Shown one piece after another: positions 55,881-63,923 of a stretch of 64,000 nt of DNA. A model generated the notes under the pieces. It had not been told where the DNA came from, searched no databases, and saw only the letters and a program-made list of their open reading frames with translations. Source of the stretch: an uncultured Clostridia bacterium (GTDB taxonomy: Bacteria; Bacillota; Clostridia; Christensenellales; Aristaeellaceae). Location: contig CAKUFG010000010.1 in assembly GCA_934647235.1 (NCBI GenBank), positions 23,011-87,010 on the forward strand, read 5' to 3'. Numbering within the stretch: the stretch's first letter is position 1; every line of letters starts with the position of its first letter. A program made the translations under genes and the position numbers.

Positions 55881-57042
55881 CGGGCGTTTCCTCCTCGGGG
55901 GTATCCAGGCGCCCCGTGCCGCAGCAGTAGGGGCAGGGAATATCGGGCAGTTCAGACAGGGGCGACTGCGCGCGGCGGCGGGTTAATTCCATAATGCCAA
56001 GGGGGGTGATGTCGATCGCCTCGGCCTTGACGGGATCCTGCCGCAGATGCTCGCGCATTGCGTCCAGCAGGCGGCCGCGCGCCTCCTCGCTGTCCAGATC
56101 GATAAAGTCAATCAGCACCATGCCGCCGATACCGAGCAGACGCAGAAGCCTTGCAATCTCTGCGGCGGCCTCCAGGTTGACGCGCTCGGCGGTCTGGGCG
56201 ATGCCCTTGCCGCCGGGGGCCATGGCGCTGTTTACATCGATGACCGTCATGGCTTCGCACCGATCGACCACCAGCGACGCGCCGCTTTTGAGCAGCACTG
56301 TGCGGCGGCGGGATTTTTCCAGCTTATGATCCACGGCGTGCAGCATGAAGGGATGCTCCGCCGTGCGCGCCGGGCAGGGAAGATCAGCGGGCAAAAGCTC
56401 GGGCGCGTTGGTGATAACGCCCTCCAGACGGTTGCCTTCCTCGCGCAGCAGCTGGGTGAGCATATCCTCGCCGTCCCATAAAAGACGCGGGGCGGAGCCA
56501 TGCGCCTGAGCGGACTGCAAAGATTGCCAGCGCTGCAAAAGCGCATCCAGCTCGTCCTTGAGCGTATCCATGTCCGCATCCATCGCGGCGGCGCGCATGA
56601 CGATTCCCATGCCGTGCGGCTTGAGGGCGCGGCCTGTTTCGCGCAGCGTGCGGCGCAGCGCTGCATCCTCGATGCGGCTGGACACGCCCAGCGAATCGCT
56701 GCAAGGCAGCAGGATCAGATATGTGCCGTCCAGGGCGATATCGCGCGTCATAAAGGCTTTCTTGGCGTTGTTGGGCGGGCGCTTGACCTGCACAATCAAC
56801 CGGTCGCCTGAGGCGGGCGCACGCTGACCGCTTGGGGTAGGCAGAAAGCCGAACTCACCGCCCGGCAGGCGGACGAACACCGCGCCTACGCCCTTGATGG
56901 CGCGATCGACGACGGACAGATAAATCTGCCCCTCGCGGACGGCTGCTGCGTCCTGCTGGGCGCGGTAGGCATACAGCCTGCCGTCCTGCATTACGGCGGC
57001 GCGCAGACCGGCCTCTTCCTTTTGAAGCAGCAGGGTGCTCAT
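55873..57042 (-). CDS. rng: Ribonuclease E/G family endoribonuclease
   Basis: A 389-residue RNase G-type protein. The S1-like region is around GQIYLSVVDRAIKGVGAVFV. The catalytic DNase I-like domain has AMTVIDVNSAMAPGG and LLGIGGMVLIDFIDL (the two metal Asp positions), and the zinc-link-like IPCPYCCGTG is at the C-terminus. It lacks the C-terminal scaffold of RNase E. It acts in 5'-end-sensing cleavage of rRNA and mRNA. It is shorter than E. coli RNase G (489). It overlaps both neighbours. Confidence 0.9.
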   Translation of the reverse strand: MSTLLLQKEEAGLRAAVMQDGRLYAYRAQQDAAAVREGQIYLSVVDRAIKGVGAVFVRLPGGEFGFLPTPSGQRAPASGDRLIVQVKRPPNNAKKAFMTRDIALDGTYLILLPCSDSLGVSSRIEDAALRRTLRETGRALKPHGMGIVMRAAAMDADMDTLKDELDALLQRWQSLQSAQAHGSAPRLLWDGEDMLTQLLREEGNRLEGVITNAPELLPADLPCPARTAEHPFMLHAVDHKLEKSRRRTVLLKSGASLVVDRCEAMTVIDVNSAMAPGGKGIAQTAERVNLEAAAEIARLLRLLGIGGMVLIDFIDLDSEEARGRLLDAMREHLRQDPVKAEAIDITPLGIMELTRRRAQSPLSELPDIPCPYCCGTGRLDTPEEETPDA

Positions 57043-57698
57043 AGCGTTTCCAGCGGCGCAAACTGTTCGCCGTACAGCTGGGTACGGGCGATCAGCGTGC
57101 GCGGCTTTTCGGGCAGGCCTGCGTAATCAGCCAGCGCCTGCAGCAAAAGATCGGGCTTGCAGGTGGCTGTTTCGCACAGGGCGAGCACGGCGCGCAGATG
57201 GCCCTCGGGCGTAACCAGCAGATTATAGATCATCGGGCGGATGTCGCAGGGGGCTTCGCCCTTCTTGGTTTTGCGCAGGGCGATGATTTCGGACTTCGCC
57301 AGAAAGCCGGGCACGGCGGCGCGCATCGCGTCGGCGCTTTCAAGCAGCTCTATGTCGAACTCCGCCGCGCGCAGCAGCGCCATGGGGGCAGGATGCTTAT
57401 CATCCACCATGCGCACTGAGACGCAGGGCATTTCAGGCGGCAGGGCGCGGGAGAGCTTGTCCATTACTTCCCCGGCCGTTACTTCGCCCTCCAGCGGCAC
57501 CTCCATCACCTCGCGCAGACCATACATGCCAACCGACAGCGGCGCTGCGAAGGTGAGCTGCAGATGGGGGTTAAAGCCCTTGGAAAAGCAGATGGGCAAA
57601 TCGCTTTTGCGCAGCGCGCGCTGCATGGCGCGCATCAGATCCAGATGGCCGATGTGACGCAGGCGCGGCTTCTTTTCAAAGGTAATCCAGGCTTTCAT
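57039..57698 (-). CDS. TIGR03936 family radical SAM-associated protein (DUF2344)
   Basis: A 219-residue protein: WITFEKKPRLRHIGHLDLMR then AMQRALRKSDLPICFSKGFN and PHLQLTFAAPLSVGMYGL are the family blocks. DUF2344 proteins follow or fuse with the TIGR03960 radical SAM protein, as here. They are conserved in Clostridia and near rng and the ribosomal protein L21 genes. Their role, possibly in RNA modification, is not established. The ATG overlaps the stop of the preceding gene (ATGA); a GTG 12 bp upstream is another possible start. Confidence 0.9.
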   Translation of the reverse strand: MKAWITFEKKPRLRHIGHLDLMRAMQRALRKSDLPICFSKGFNPHLQLTFAAPLSVGMYGLREVMEVPLEGEVTAGEVMDKLSRALPPEMPCVSVRMVDDKHPAPMALLRAAEFDIELLESADAMRAAVPGFLAKSEIIALRKTKKGEAPCDIRPMIYNLLVTPEGHLRAVLALCETATCKPDLLLQALADYAGLPEKPRTLIARTQLYGEQFAPLETL

Positions 57699-59545
57699 CG
57701 ATCGACACACACTCCTTCAAAACGCTTCAGCCCGCAGCCCTGGCAGCCCTTGCGGCAGTCGGGGGTGACTTCGCCGCGCTGGGCGCGCTGCCACTCGCGC
57801 CACAGGAAGGCGCGCGTAACGCCCGCGTCGATAAAATCCCAGGGCAGCAGCTCGTGCTCGCCGCGCCCGCGATTGGCATAGAAGGCAGGAGCCAGCCCGC
57901 AGTCGTCAAAGGCCTTGAGCCAGCCCTCGTAATTGAGAAACTCGCTCCACCCGTCCATACGGCAGCCGTTTTTCCAGGCAGCGTACAGGACATCGCCCAT
58001 ACGGCGGTCGCCACGGGCAAAGCAGGCCTCCAGCATGCTCAATTCCGATTCGTGATAATTGAAGTTCACGCCCTTGACCTTGTGCAGGATATCCCGCAGC
58101 TTGGTCTGCTTTTCGACGATCTGATCGTGCGTATCCTGGCCGAACCACTGGAAGGGGGTAAAAGGCTTGGGGACAAAGGACGAAGCGCTGCATGTGACGC
58201 GCAGGCCACGGGCGCGGACGTTTTTTGGCACGGAGAAATACGCGCCGATTACATCCTGCGCCAGATGGCCGATGCCCTCCAGATCCTCGTCCGTTTCGGT
58301 GGGCAGGCCGATCATGAAATAGAGCTTGACCGTGCTCCAGCCGCTTTCAAAGGCGTCGGTTACGGCACGCACCAGGTCGTCCTCGGTAACGCCCTTGTTG
58401 ATTACATCGCGCAGGCGCTGCGTGCCGGCCTCGGGGGCCAGCGTCAGGCCGGATTTGCGGATCTTCTGCGCCTCCTCAAGCGAGGGCTTTACAATGCTGT
58501 CCAGACGCATGGAGGGCAGCGAGACACTGACCTTCTTATCGGCATAGCGCTCGGTCAGCGCGCAGACCAGCTCGGTCAGGTGCGTATAATCGCCGCTGGA
58601 CAGGGAAGACAGCGAGATTTCCTCATAGCCTGTGCTGCGCTCCAGCGAATCGGCCTGCCTGAGCAGCGTTTCAAGTGAGCGCTCGCGCACGGGGCGATAC
58701 AGCATGCCCGCCTGGCAGAAACGGCAGCCGCGCGTGCAGCCGCGCATGATTTCAAGCGTAATGCGGTCAAACACCGCTTCGGTATAGGGCACGACGAAGG
58801 ATTCGGGATAGGCGGCCTTGTCCAGATCCAGCACCACGCGGCGGCGCACCCGGGCGGGAGCAGCGGGATCGGTGGGGGTAAAGGAGGCCAGCGTACCGTC
58901 CTCGTTGTAGGTTTCCTGGTAGAAGGCGGGCACGTATACGCCATCCAGCCTGGCCAGGCGGCGCAGCGTTTCCAGGCGGCTGAGGCCTTCGGCCTTGCAG
59001 GCGCGCACGCACTCGATAAATTCCACCATCAGCTCCTCGCCGTCGCCGATCTGGAAAGCGTCGATGAAGGGAGCGAGGGGCTCGGGATTGTAGGCGCAGG
59101 GGCCGCCGGCCACGATCAGCGGGCCGTCCGTGCGATCCTTGGAGAACACGGGGATATCCGCCAGATCCAGCATTTCCAGGATGTTGGTATAGCACATTTC
59201 GTATTGCAGGGTGAAGCCCACAATATCAAACTGGCGCAGGGGCGTGCGGGATTCGATGGAGAACAGCGGCAGGTTTTCGCGCCGCATGCCGTCGGCCATG
59301 TCCGGCCAGGGCATGAACACACGCTCGCACAGCGCCCAGGGGCGGCGGTTGATGATATCATATAGAATCTTGATGCCCAGATGGGACATGCCCACCTCGT
59401 AGGAATCAGGGAAGCAGAAGGCAAAGGTAACGTCGGCGTCGGAGAAGGGCTTGCACACCGCGTTCATTTCGCCCCCGGTATATCGGGCGGGCTTGAGCAC
59501 GGCGTCCAGCAGCCGTTCCAGACGGTCCGCAGAAAACTCTTTCAC
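57695..59545 (-). CDS. TIGR03960 family B12-binding-like radical SAM protein
   Basis: A 616-residue protein starting at GTG, 6 bp after TTGGAGGAA. The N-terminal part resembles a cobalamin-binding fold without the classic DxHxxG (FAFCFPDSYEVGMSHLGIKI). The radical SAM domain has the 4Fe-4S motif EIMRGCTRGCRFCQAGMLYR, ISLSSLSSGDYTHL and LAPEAGTQRLRDVINKG. A C-terminal region ends with several Cys (CRKGCQGCG). It is the first gene of the long minus-strand operon and works with the TIGR03936 protein. The substrate is unknown. Confidence 0.92.
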   Translation of the reverse strand: MKEFSADRLERLLDAVLKPARYTGGEMNAVCKPFSDADVTFAFCFPDSYEVGMSHLGIKILYDIINRRPWALCERVFMPWPDMADGMRRENLPLFSIESRTPLRQFDIVGFTLQYEMCYTNILEMLDLADIPVFSKDRTDGPLIVAGGPCAYNPEPLAPFIDAFQIGDGEELMVEFIECVRACKAEGLSRLETLRRLARLDGVYVPAFYQETYNEDGTLASFTPTDPAAPARVRRRVVLDLDKAAYPESFVVPYTEAVFDRITLEIMRGCTRGCRFCQAGMLYRPVRERSLETLLRQADSLERSTGYEEISLSSLSSGDYTHLTELVCALTERYADKKVSVSLPSMRLDSIVKPSLEEAQKIRKSGLTLAPEAGTQRLRDVINKGVTEDDLVRAVTDAFESGWSTVKLYFMIGLPTETDEDLEGIGHLAQDVIGAYFSVPKNVRARGLRVTCSASSFVPKPFTPFQWFGQDTHDQIVEKQTKLRDILHKVKGVNFNYHESELSMLEACFARGDRRMGDVLYAAWKNGCRMDGWSEFLNYEGWLKAFDDCGLAPAFYANRGRGEHELLPWDFIDAGVTRAFLWREWQRAQRGEVTPDCRKGCQGCGLKRFEGVCVDR

Positions 59546-59579
59546 AGCGGTTCCTCCAAGCAGAATACTTCAGTTTCCT

Positions 59580-59608
59580 ATAATACCATAAAATACAGCC
59601 TTTGTCCA
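59580..59608 (-). promoter_or_regulatory. Promoter of the nine-gene minus-strand operon
   Basis: Minus strand: TGGACA (59603-59608) and TATTAT (59580-59585), 17 bp apart, 35 bp before the GTG start at 59545. Confidence 0.6.
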
Positions 59609-59720
59609 TGAATCGGCGGGCGAATTTTTGCAAATCCAAATCGGGACGTTTTTGCCGCCGATACCACATCTTCTTGTGGAAGACGGTTTTTCTGGGACGA
59701 AAAAAATACAGAAAAAATTT

Positions 59721-59771
59721 AATGTCAAAATATAGTCCAATATTGACATTGTAGAAAATGGGGTGTAGAAT
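59721..59771 (+). promoter_or_regulatory. Promoter and operator of the AraC-family gene
   Basis: Consensus TTGACA (59743-59748) and TAGAAT (59766-59771), 17 bp apart. The perfect inverted repeat AATGTCAA (59721-59728) / TTGACATT (59743-59750) includes the -35, so a dimer bound there would block or control transcription. Autoregulation is a natural guess. Confidence 0.7.
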
Positions 59772-59807
59772 ATCAGCCGTAACTCGAGGAAACTGGAGGG
59801 AAAGATC

Positions 59808-60683
59808 ATGTCTAAGTCTATGCTTTTGGTTCCGGTGCAGGAGGATGAGCTGAGCCAGCCCTTGTATGTGGAGGGCGTGCACAATCCCGACGAGCTGGCG
59901 CGTGCCAGCGGCGTGTGGATTGCCGCGGCGGGCTCTGCTATGCTGCCTACCGGTGTATATAACGTGTGCGATACTGAACGCTGGCTGTGGTTTGCCGTGG
60001 AAAACGGCCTGGTTCAGCTGGAAAACGACGAAGTGTCCTATACGCTGCGCGGGGGCGACTGCTGCATGCTGCCGCCCGCTACGCGCGGCGTTACCGTGAC
60101 GGCCTCCCAGGAGGCCCGCGTGCTGTGGATGACGGTAGACGGCGTGCTCAGCTCCGCCTTCCTGCAGCGCATGGGCGCGCTGCCGCATCGCGTGATGAAG
60201 CAGGGCGCGCTGCCCTCTCAGCTGAACCTTGGCCGCCATATTGTACAGGCCATTGTGCGCATCGCCGCTGCGCAGGATGCTTCCAGCGCGCAGCTGCAGC
60301 AGCTTCTGTGGGCCATGCTGGCTTCTCATTCCGGCCAGCCCGTGGCCATGGACGCCGTGCTTTCGCATGAAATCGCCCGCGTGGTGGACGCCATGCGCAA
60401 GAATCAGTACCGCGACAGCTTCTCCCTGGCAGAAATGGCTTCCATCAGCCGCATGCCGGTGGAAACCTTCCGCAAGCGCTTTGTGTCCGAGGTGGGCATG
60501 CCGCCGCAGAGCTATCAGCTGTTCTGCAAGATGGAGCGCGCCAAGACCCTGCTCAAGAACGGCTCCACCGTGCGCCAGGCGGGTATCGAAGTGGGCATGA
60601 GCGATCCCTATCATTTCTCCAAGACCTTCAAAAACATCGTGGGCATGAGCCCCTCCGCCTACAGCAAGACCGCGCAGAAATAA
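59808..60683 (+). CDS. AraC family transcriptional regulator with cupin N-terminal domain
   Basis: A 291-residue regulator. The N-terminal ~110 residues form a cupin-like sensing domain (VWIAAAGSAMLPTGVYNV, YTLRGGDCCMLPPATRG). The C-terminal AraC DNA-binding domain has two HTH motifs: FSLAEMASISRMPVETFRKR and VRQAGIEVGMSDPYHFSKTF followed by KNIVGMSPSAY. The ligand is unknown. GGAGGGAAA precedes the ATG. It has a strong promoter with an inverted repeat and no terminator after it; mrnC begins 15 bp later, so read-through into the RNA-processing genes is possible. Confidence 0.9.
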   Translation: MSKSMLLVPVQEDELSQPLYVEGVHNPDELARASGVWIAAAGSAMLPTGVYNVCDTERWLWFAVENGLVQLENDEVSYTLRGGDCCMLPPATRGVTVTASQEARVLWMTVDGVLSSAFLQRMGALPHRVMKQGALPSQLNLGRHIVQAIVRIAAAQDASSAQLQQLLWAMLASHSGQPVAMDAVLSHEIARVVDAMRKNQYRDSFSLAEMASISRMPVETFRKRFVSEVGMPPQSYQLFCKMERAKTLLKNGSTVRQAGIEVGMSDPYHFSKTFKNIVGMSPSAYSKTAQK

Positions 60684-60698
60684 CGGAGAAGCAGAGAG

Positions 60699-61082
60699 AT
60701 GCCGCTGATGACCCGGCAGCAGGCGCGCCAGTTGAGCGCCCTGCAGCTTGCCTTTATGGGCGATACCGTGTGCGATCTGCTTACGCGCAGCGAGCTGATG
60801 TTTACTACCCTGCCCGTCAAGCAGATGCACCAGAGCGCCACGCAGATTGTCAACGCGCGCGCCCAGGCGGCGCAGCTTCAGGCCGTGCGGCATCTGCTTA
60901 CCCAGGAAGAGATGGATATCGTCCAGCGCGCGCGCAATGCGCATATCGGGCATCACGCCCCGCAATCCGCCACGCCCGAGGAATATCTGACGGCCACCGG
61001 CTTTGAAGCGCTGATGGGGTATCTGTTCCTGACCGGGCAGATGAACCGGGCGCAGATGCTCTTTCGCCTGGGGCGGGTATAA
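60699..61082 (+). CDS. mrnC: Mini-ribonuclease III
   Basis: A 127-residue RNase III catalytic domain without a double-stranded RNA binding domain. Signature: LQLAFMGDTVCDLLTRSELM (catalytic Asp region), ARNAHIGHHAPQSATPEEYL then TATGFEALMGYLFLTGQM (Glu-Ala-Leu-x-Gly). It removes the ends of 23S rRNA precursor in Bacillus. Gene order mrnC-(thyX)-rlmB-sigH resembles the cysS-mrnC-yacO-yacP-sigH cluster of B. subtilis, with thyX inserted and yacP missing. Confidence 0.95.
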   Translation: MPLMTRQQARQLSALQLAFMGDTVCDLLTRSELMFTTLPVKQMHQSATQIVNARAQAAQLQAVRHLLTQEEMDIVQRARNAHIGHHAPQSATPEEYLTATGFEALMGYLFLTGQMNRAQMLFRLGRV

Positions 61083-61109
61083 AAAATACAAGAGTTTTGA
61101 GAGGTTGCC

Positions 61110-61832
61110 ATGCCGGAAACGCATTTGCATGTGGAATTGATTTCCCACACGCCCCTGCCCGAGCAGGTATGCGCCCTGGGCGCAAAGCTGTGCTATGCCA
61201 AAGCCGACGTCAACGCCCTGCGCGATCGGGTATCGTCCCAGGATCAAAGCGCATTTCTGGAAAAAATCATGCAGTCCGGCCATATGTCCGTGCTGGAGCA
61301 CGCATCCTTTACCTTTGCGGTAGAGGGCGTAAGCCGCGCGCTGCTGGCGCAGCTGACGCGCCACCGCATCGCGTCCTTCAGCGTGCAGAGCCAGCGCTAT
61401 GTTTCCCTGGCCGAAAACTTTAACTACATCATGCCGCCCGCCATTAAGGCCCTGGGCGAGGAAGCTGCTGCGCGCTACGATGCGCAGATGCGCCAGATGC
61501 AGGCATGGTATGCGCAGTGGCAGCAGGAGCTGGGCGCGAAGGGGGAAAGCAGCAACGAGGACGCGCGCTTTGTGCTGCCCAACGCCTGTGAAACCCGCCT
61601 GATCGTAACCATGAATACCCGCGAGCTGCTGCACTTCTTTGAGCTGCGCTGCTGCTCCCGCGCGCAGTGGGAGATCCGCGCCCTGGCTACTGAAATGCTG
61701 CTCCTATGCCGTGAGGCGGCTCCGGTGCTGTTTGCAGATGCGGGCCCCGGCTGCGTGCGCGGCGCGTGCCCCGAGGGCGCGAAGAGCTGCGGCAAAGCCG
61801 CCCAGGTACGTGAGAAATTTGAGCATCTTTGA
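61110..61832 (+). CDS. thyX: Flavin-dependent thymidylate synthase
   Basis: A 240-residue ThyX. The ThyX motif reads LTRHRIASFSVQSQRYVS, matching RHRxxSxxxxSxR. Other blocks: SGHMSVLEHASFTFAVEG, LPNACETRLIVTMNTRELLH and FFELRCCSRAQWEIRALATE. It makes dTMP from dUMP with FAD, NADPH and methylene-tetrahydrofolate. Placed between mrnC and rlmB, with short gaps, so probably cotranscribed. Confidence 0.95.
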   Translation: MPETHLHVELISHTPLPEQVCALGAKLCYAKADVNALRDRVSSQDQSAFLEKIMQSGHMSVLEHASFTFAVEGVSRALLAQLTRHRIASFSVQSQRYVSLAENFNYIMPPAIKALGEEAAARYDAQMRQMQAWYAQWQQELGAKGESSNEDARFVLPNACETRLIVTMNTRELLHFFELRCCSRAQWEIRALATEMLLLCREAAPVLFADAGPGCVRGACPEGAKSCGKAAQVREKFEHL

Positions 61833-61867
61833 GCGCTTTAGGCACGCAAAGATAGAAAGGCAAATCA

Positions 61868-62986
61868 ATGGCTTACTTTGATAACATGAACAAAAAGCAT
61901 ATGTCCAAGCAGGAGCATATGCGCCAGGACGCCCGCAAGGCCGACGAGGGCACGGAGTACCGCGGCTTTAAGGCCAGGGGCGGCCGCGACGGACAGAAGA
62001 TGGACATGTACCGCAAGGATGACCGCGGCGGCTATCACGGCGGCTACAGCAAGCAGAATCGCTCCGGCGATTCCCGTGATTTCGGCTCCCGCAAGCCCTA
62101 TGGCGACCGCCGCGAAAACGGCAGCCGCGGCAAGGACGAACGCCGTCCCTATCCGCAGCAGCGGCCCGAGCAGCGCCGCGATGATCGCCGCCCCGCGCCC
62201 GCGCGTCCGGCTCCTGCGCCTGTCGTGCGTCCTGCGCAGCCTGTGGAAGAAGAACTCAATGAAAATCTGCTGACCGGCCGCAACCCCATCCGCGAGGCGC
62301 TCAAGTCCGGCCGCGATATCGAAAAGCTGATGGTGGCCAAGGGCGATCTGTCCGGCACCGCGCGCGAGATCGTCGCCATGGCGCACGAGGCCCATGTGCC
62401 CGTGCAGATGGTGGAGCGCGTCCGCCTGGACGAGCTGGCCCGCAATCATCAGGGGATGATCGCTTTTGCGTCCGCATATCAGTATGCCTCCGTGGAGGAT
62501 ATGCTGGAGCTGGCTGCCGGCAGGCAGGAGGATCCCTTCCTGATTATCCTGGACGGCGTGACTGACCCGCATAACCTGGGCGCGGTTATCCGTACCGCTG
62601 CGGCGGTTGGCGCGCATGGCGTCATCGTGCCGGAGCGCCGCGCCGTGGGTCTGACCCCTGCGGCCGTCAAGGCTTCCGCCGGCGGCATCGAGCATATTCC
62701 CGTTGCGCGCGTGACCAACCTGACCAATGAAATCAAAAAGCTCAAGGCGCGCGGCATCTGGCTGTATGGCGCGGACGCGGAGGGCGAAAACTATCGCCGC
62801 GTTAATTTCTCCGGCCCCTGCGCGCTGGTAATCGGCTCTGAGGGCGATGGCATCAGCCGCCTGGTGCGCGAGCAGTGCGATCATATCGTGTCCATCCCGA
62901 TGCGCAACCCGGCCATGGAGTCGCTGAACGCTTCCGTGGCGGCGGGCATCCTGATGTATGCGGCTGCGGCGGCGCGCGAAGAATAA
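61868..62986 (+). CDS. rlmB: 23S rRNA (guanosine-2'-O-)-methyltransferase RlmB with long disordered N-terminus
   Basis: A 372-residue protein. The C-terminal ~240 residues are a SpoU/TrmH enzyme: LLTGRNPIREALKSGRDIEK (substrate-binding domain start), ILDGVTDPHNLGAVIRTAAA (motif 1), CALVIGSEGDGISRLVREQC (motif 2) and IPMRNPAMESLNASVAAGIL (motif 3). It methylates G2251 of 23S rRNA or a similar site. Residues 1-130 are an unusual basic, Arg/Gly/Asp/Tyr-rich low-complexity extension ending in a Pro/Ala stretch. AGAAAGG lies before the ATG. The next gene, sigH, starts 22 bp later. Confidence 0.92.
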   Translation: MAYFDNMNKKHMSKQEHMRQDARKADEGTEYRGFKARGGRDGQKMDMYRKDDRGGYHGGYSKQNRSGDSRDFGSRKPYGDRRENGSRGKDERRPYPQQRPEQRRDDRRPAPARPAPAPVVRPAQPVEEELNENLLTGRNPIREALKSGRDIEKLMVAKGDLSGTAREIVAMAHEAHVPVQMVERVRLDELARNHQGMIAFASAYQYASVEDMLELAAGRQEDPFLIILDGVTDPHNLGAVIRTAAAVGAHGVIVPERRAVGLTPAAVKASAGGIEHIPVARVTNLTNEIKKLKARGIWLYGADAEGENYRRVNFSGPCALVIGSEGDGISRLVREQCDHIVSIPMRNPAMESLNASVAAGILMYAAAAAREE

Positions 62987-63008
62987 CTTTTGCAAAGAGG
63001 AGCAAATC

Positions 63009-63665
63009 ATGCCTGACGGTTATGATGATATCGACAGACAGGATCTGGAAAAATACGAGCAGCTCAGCGACGACGAGGTAGCCCTGCTGGCGCAGGGAGG
63101 GGATGGGCAGGCGCTGGTTTACCTGCTGGACAAGTATAAAAACTTCGTCCGCGCCCGCGCGCGCAGCTACTTCCTCATCGGTGCGGATCATGAGGACATC
63201 GTCCAGGAAGGGATGATCGGCCTGTACAAGGCCATCCGCGATTATAAGGCGGATAAGCAGACCTCCTTCCGCGCCTTTGCCGAGCTGTGCGTAAAGCGCC
63301 AGATTATTACGGCTATCAAAACCGCTACCCGTCAAAAGCACGTGCCGCTCAACAGCTATGTTTCGCTCAATAAGCCGCTCTATGATGAGGAATCCGACCG
63401 CACGCTGATGGATGTGATCGAGGGGCGCGTGACCAATCCTGAGGATCTGTTTATCAGCCAGGAGGAGGTCAACCACATCCACGAGCAGATAGACGTGCTG
63501 CTTTCCGACCTGGAAAAGCAGGTGCTCGAGGCCTTTATGGACGGCAAAAGCTATCAGGAAATCGCCGTGATGCTGGATCGGCACGTCAAATCCATCGATA
63601 ACGCTCTGCAGCGCGTAAAGCGCAAATTGATGCATTTCCGCGATGAAAAACGCGACGATGAGTAA
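63009..63665 (+). CDS. sigH: RNA polymerase sigma-H factor (stage 0 sporulation)
   Basis: The start MPDGYDDIDRQDLEKYEQ follows AGAGGAG. The 218-residue sigma factor has region 2 (LLDKYKNFVRARARSYFLIG, EDIVQEGMIGLYKAIRDY) and region 4 (LSDLEKQVLEAFMDGKSYQE, HVKSIDNALQRVKRKL), which match SigH closely. SigH starts sporulation and post-exponential transcription. Its place after rlmB is the standard Bacillota neighbourhood, although yacP is missing. A terminator follows. Confidence 0.96.
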   Translation: MPDGYDDIDRQDLEKYEQLSDDEVALLAQGGDGQALVYLLDKYKNFVRARARSYFLIGADHEDIVQEGMIGLYKAIRDYKADKQTSFRAFAELCVKRQIITAIKTATRQKHVPLNSYVSLNKPLYDEESDRTLMDVIEGRVTNPEDLFISQEEVNHIHEQIDVLLSDLEKQVLEAFMDGKSYQEIAVMLDRHVKSIDNALQRVKRKLMHFRDEKRDDE

Positions 63666-63693
63666 ATAGTCTTTGCTTAATATGAAAAAACGG

Positions 63694-63734
63694 CTCCCCG
63701 TGCAGATAATTTTTGAAAAGTCCTGCGCGGGGAG
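63694..63734 (+). terminator. Rho-independent terminator after sigH
   Basis: CTCCCCGTGCAG (63694-63705) pairs with CTGCGCGGGGAG (63723-63734) with one T-G pair and a 17-nt loop. The following TTGACTTTTT gives a T-rich tail and is also the next promoter's -35. Confidence 0.75.
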
Positions 63735-63763
63735 TTGACTTTTTACCCGTTTCTGGGTAAAAT
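63735..63763 (+). promoter_or_regulatory. Promoter for tRNA-Gly and tuf
   Basis: TTGACT (63735-63740) and TAAAAT (63758-63763), 17 bp apart, 30 bp before the tRNA. It begins at the last base of the sigH terminator stem. Confidence 0.8.
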
Positions 63764-63793
63764 ATGTGTGTTAGGCAAATGCCGGCATTTCCT

Positions 63794-63867
63794 GCGGGTG
63801 TAGTTCAATGGCAGAACTTCAGCTTCCCAAGCTGACCACGTGGGTTCGATTCCCATCACCCGCTCCA
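63794..63867 (+). tRNA. tRNA-Gly(CCC)
   Basis: A 74-nt cloverleaf with encoded CCA: acceptor GCGGGTG / CACCCGC, D stem GTTC / GAAC, anticodon stem TCAGC / GCTGA with loop TTCCCAA (anticodon CCC, reads GGG), and T arm TGGG-TTCGATT-CCCA. All stems pair. It is followed 57 bp later by tuf and may be cotranscribed with it. Confidence 0.93.
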
Positions 63868-63923
63868 TTCGCCGGATCATCTGCCGGCAGTAAAGTGTCC
63901 AAACAATTGAGGAGGAACACCGA

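Noticed and set aside
59406..61634. A 742-codon open frame antisense to the AraC-type, mrnC and thyX genes
   Set aside because: It crosses several well-supported genes and promoters and has no family features.
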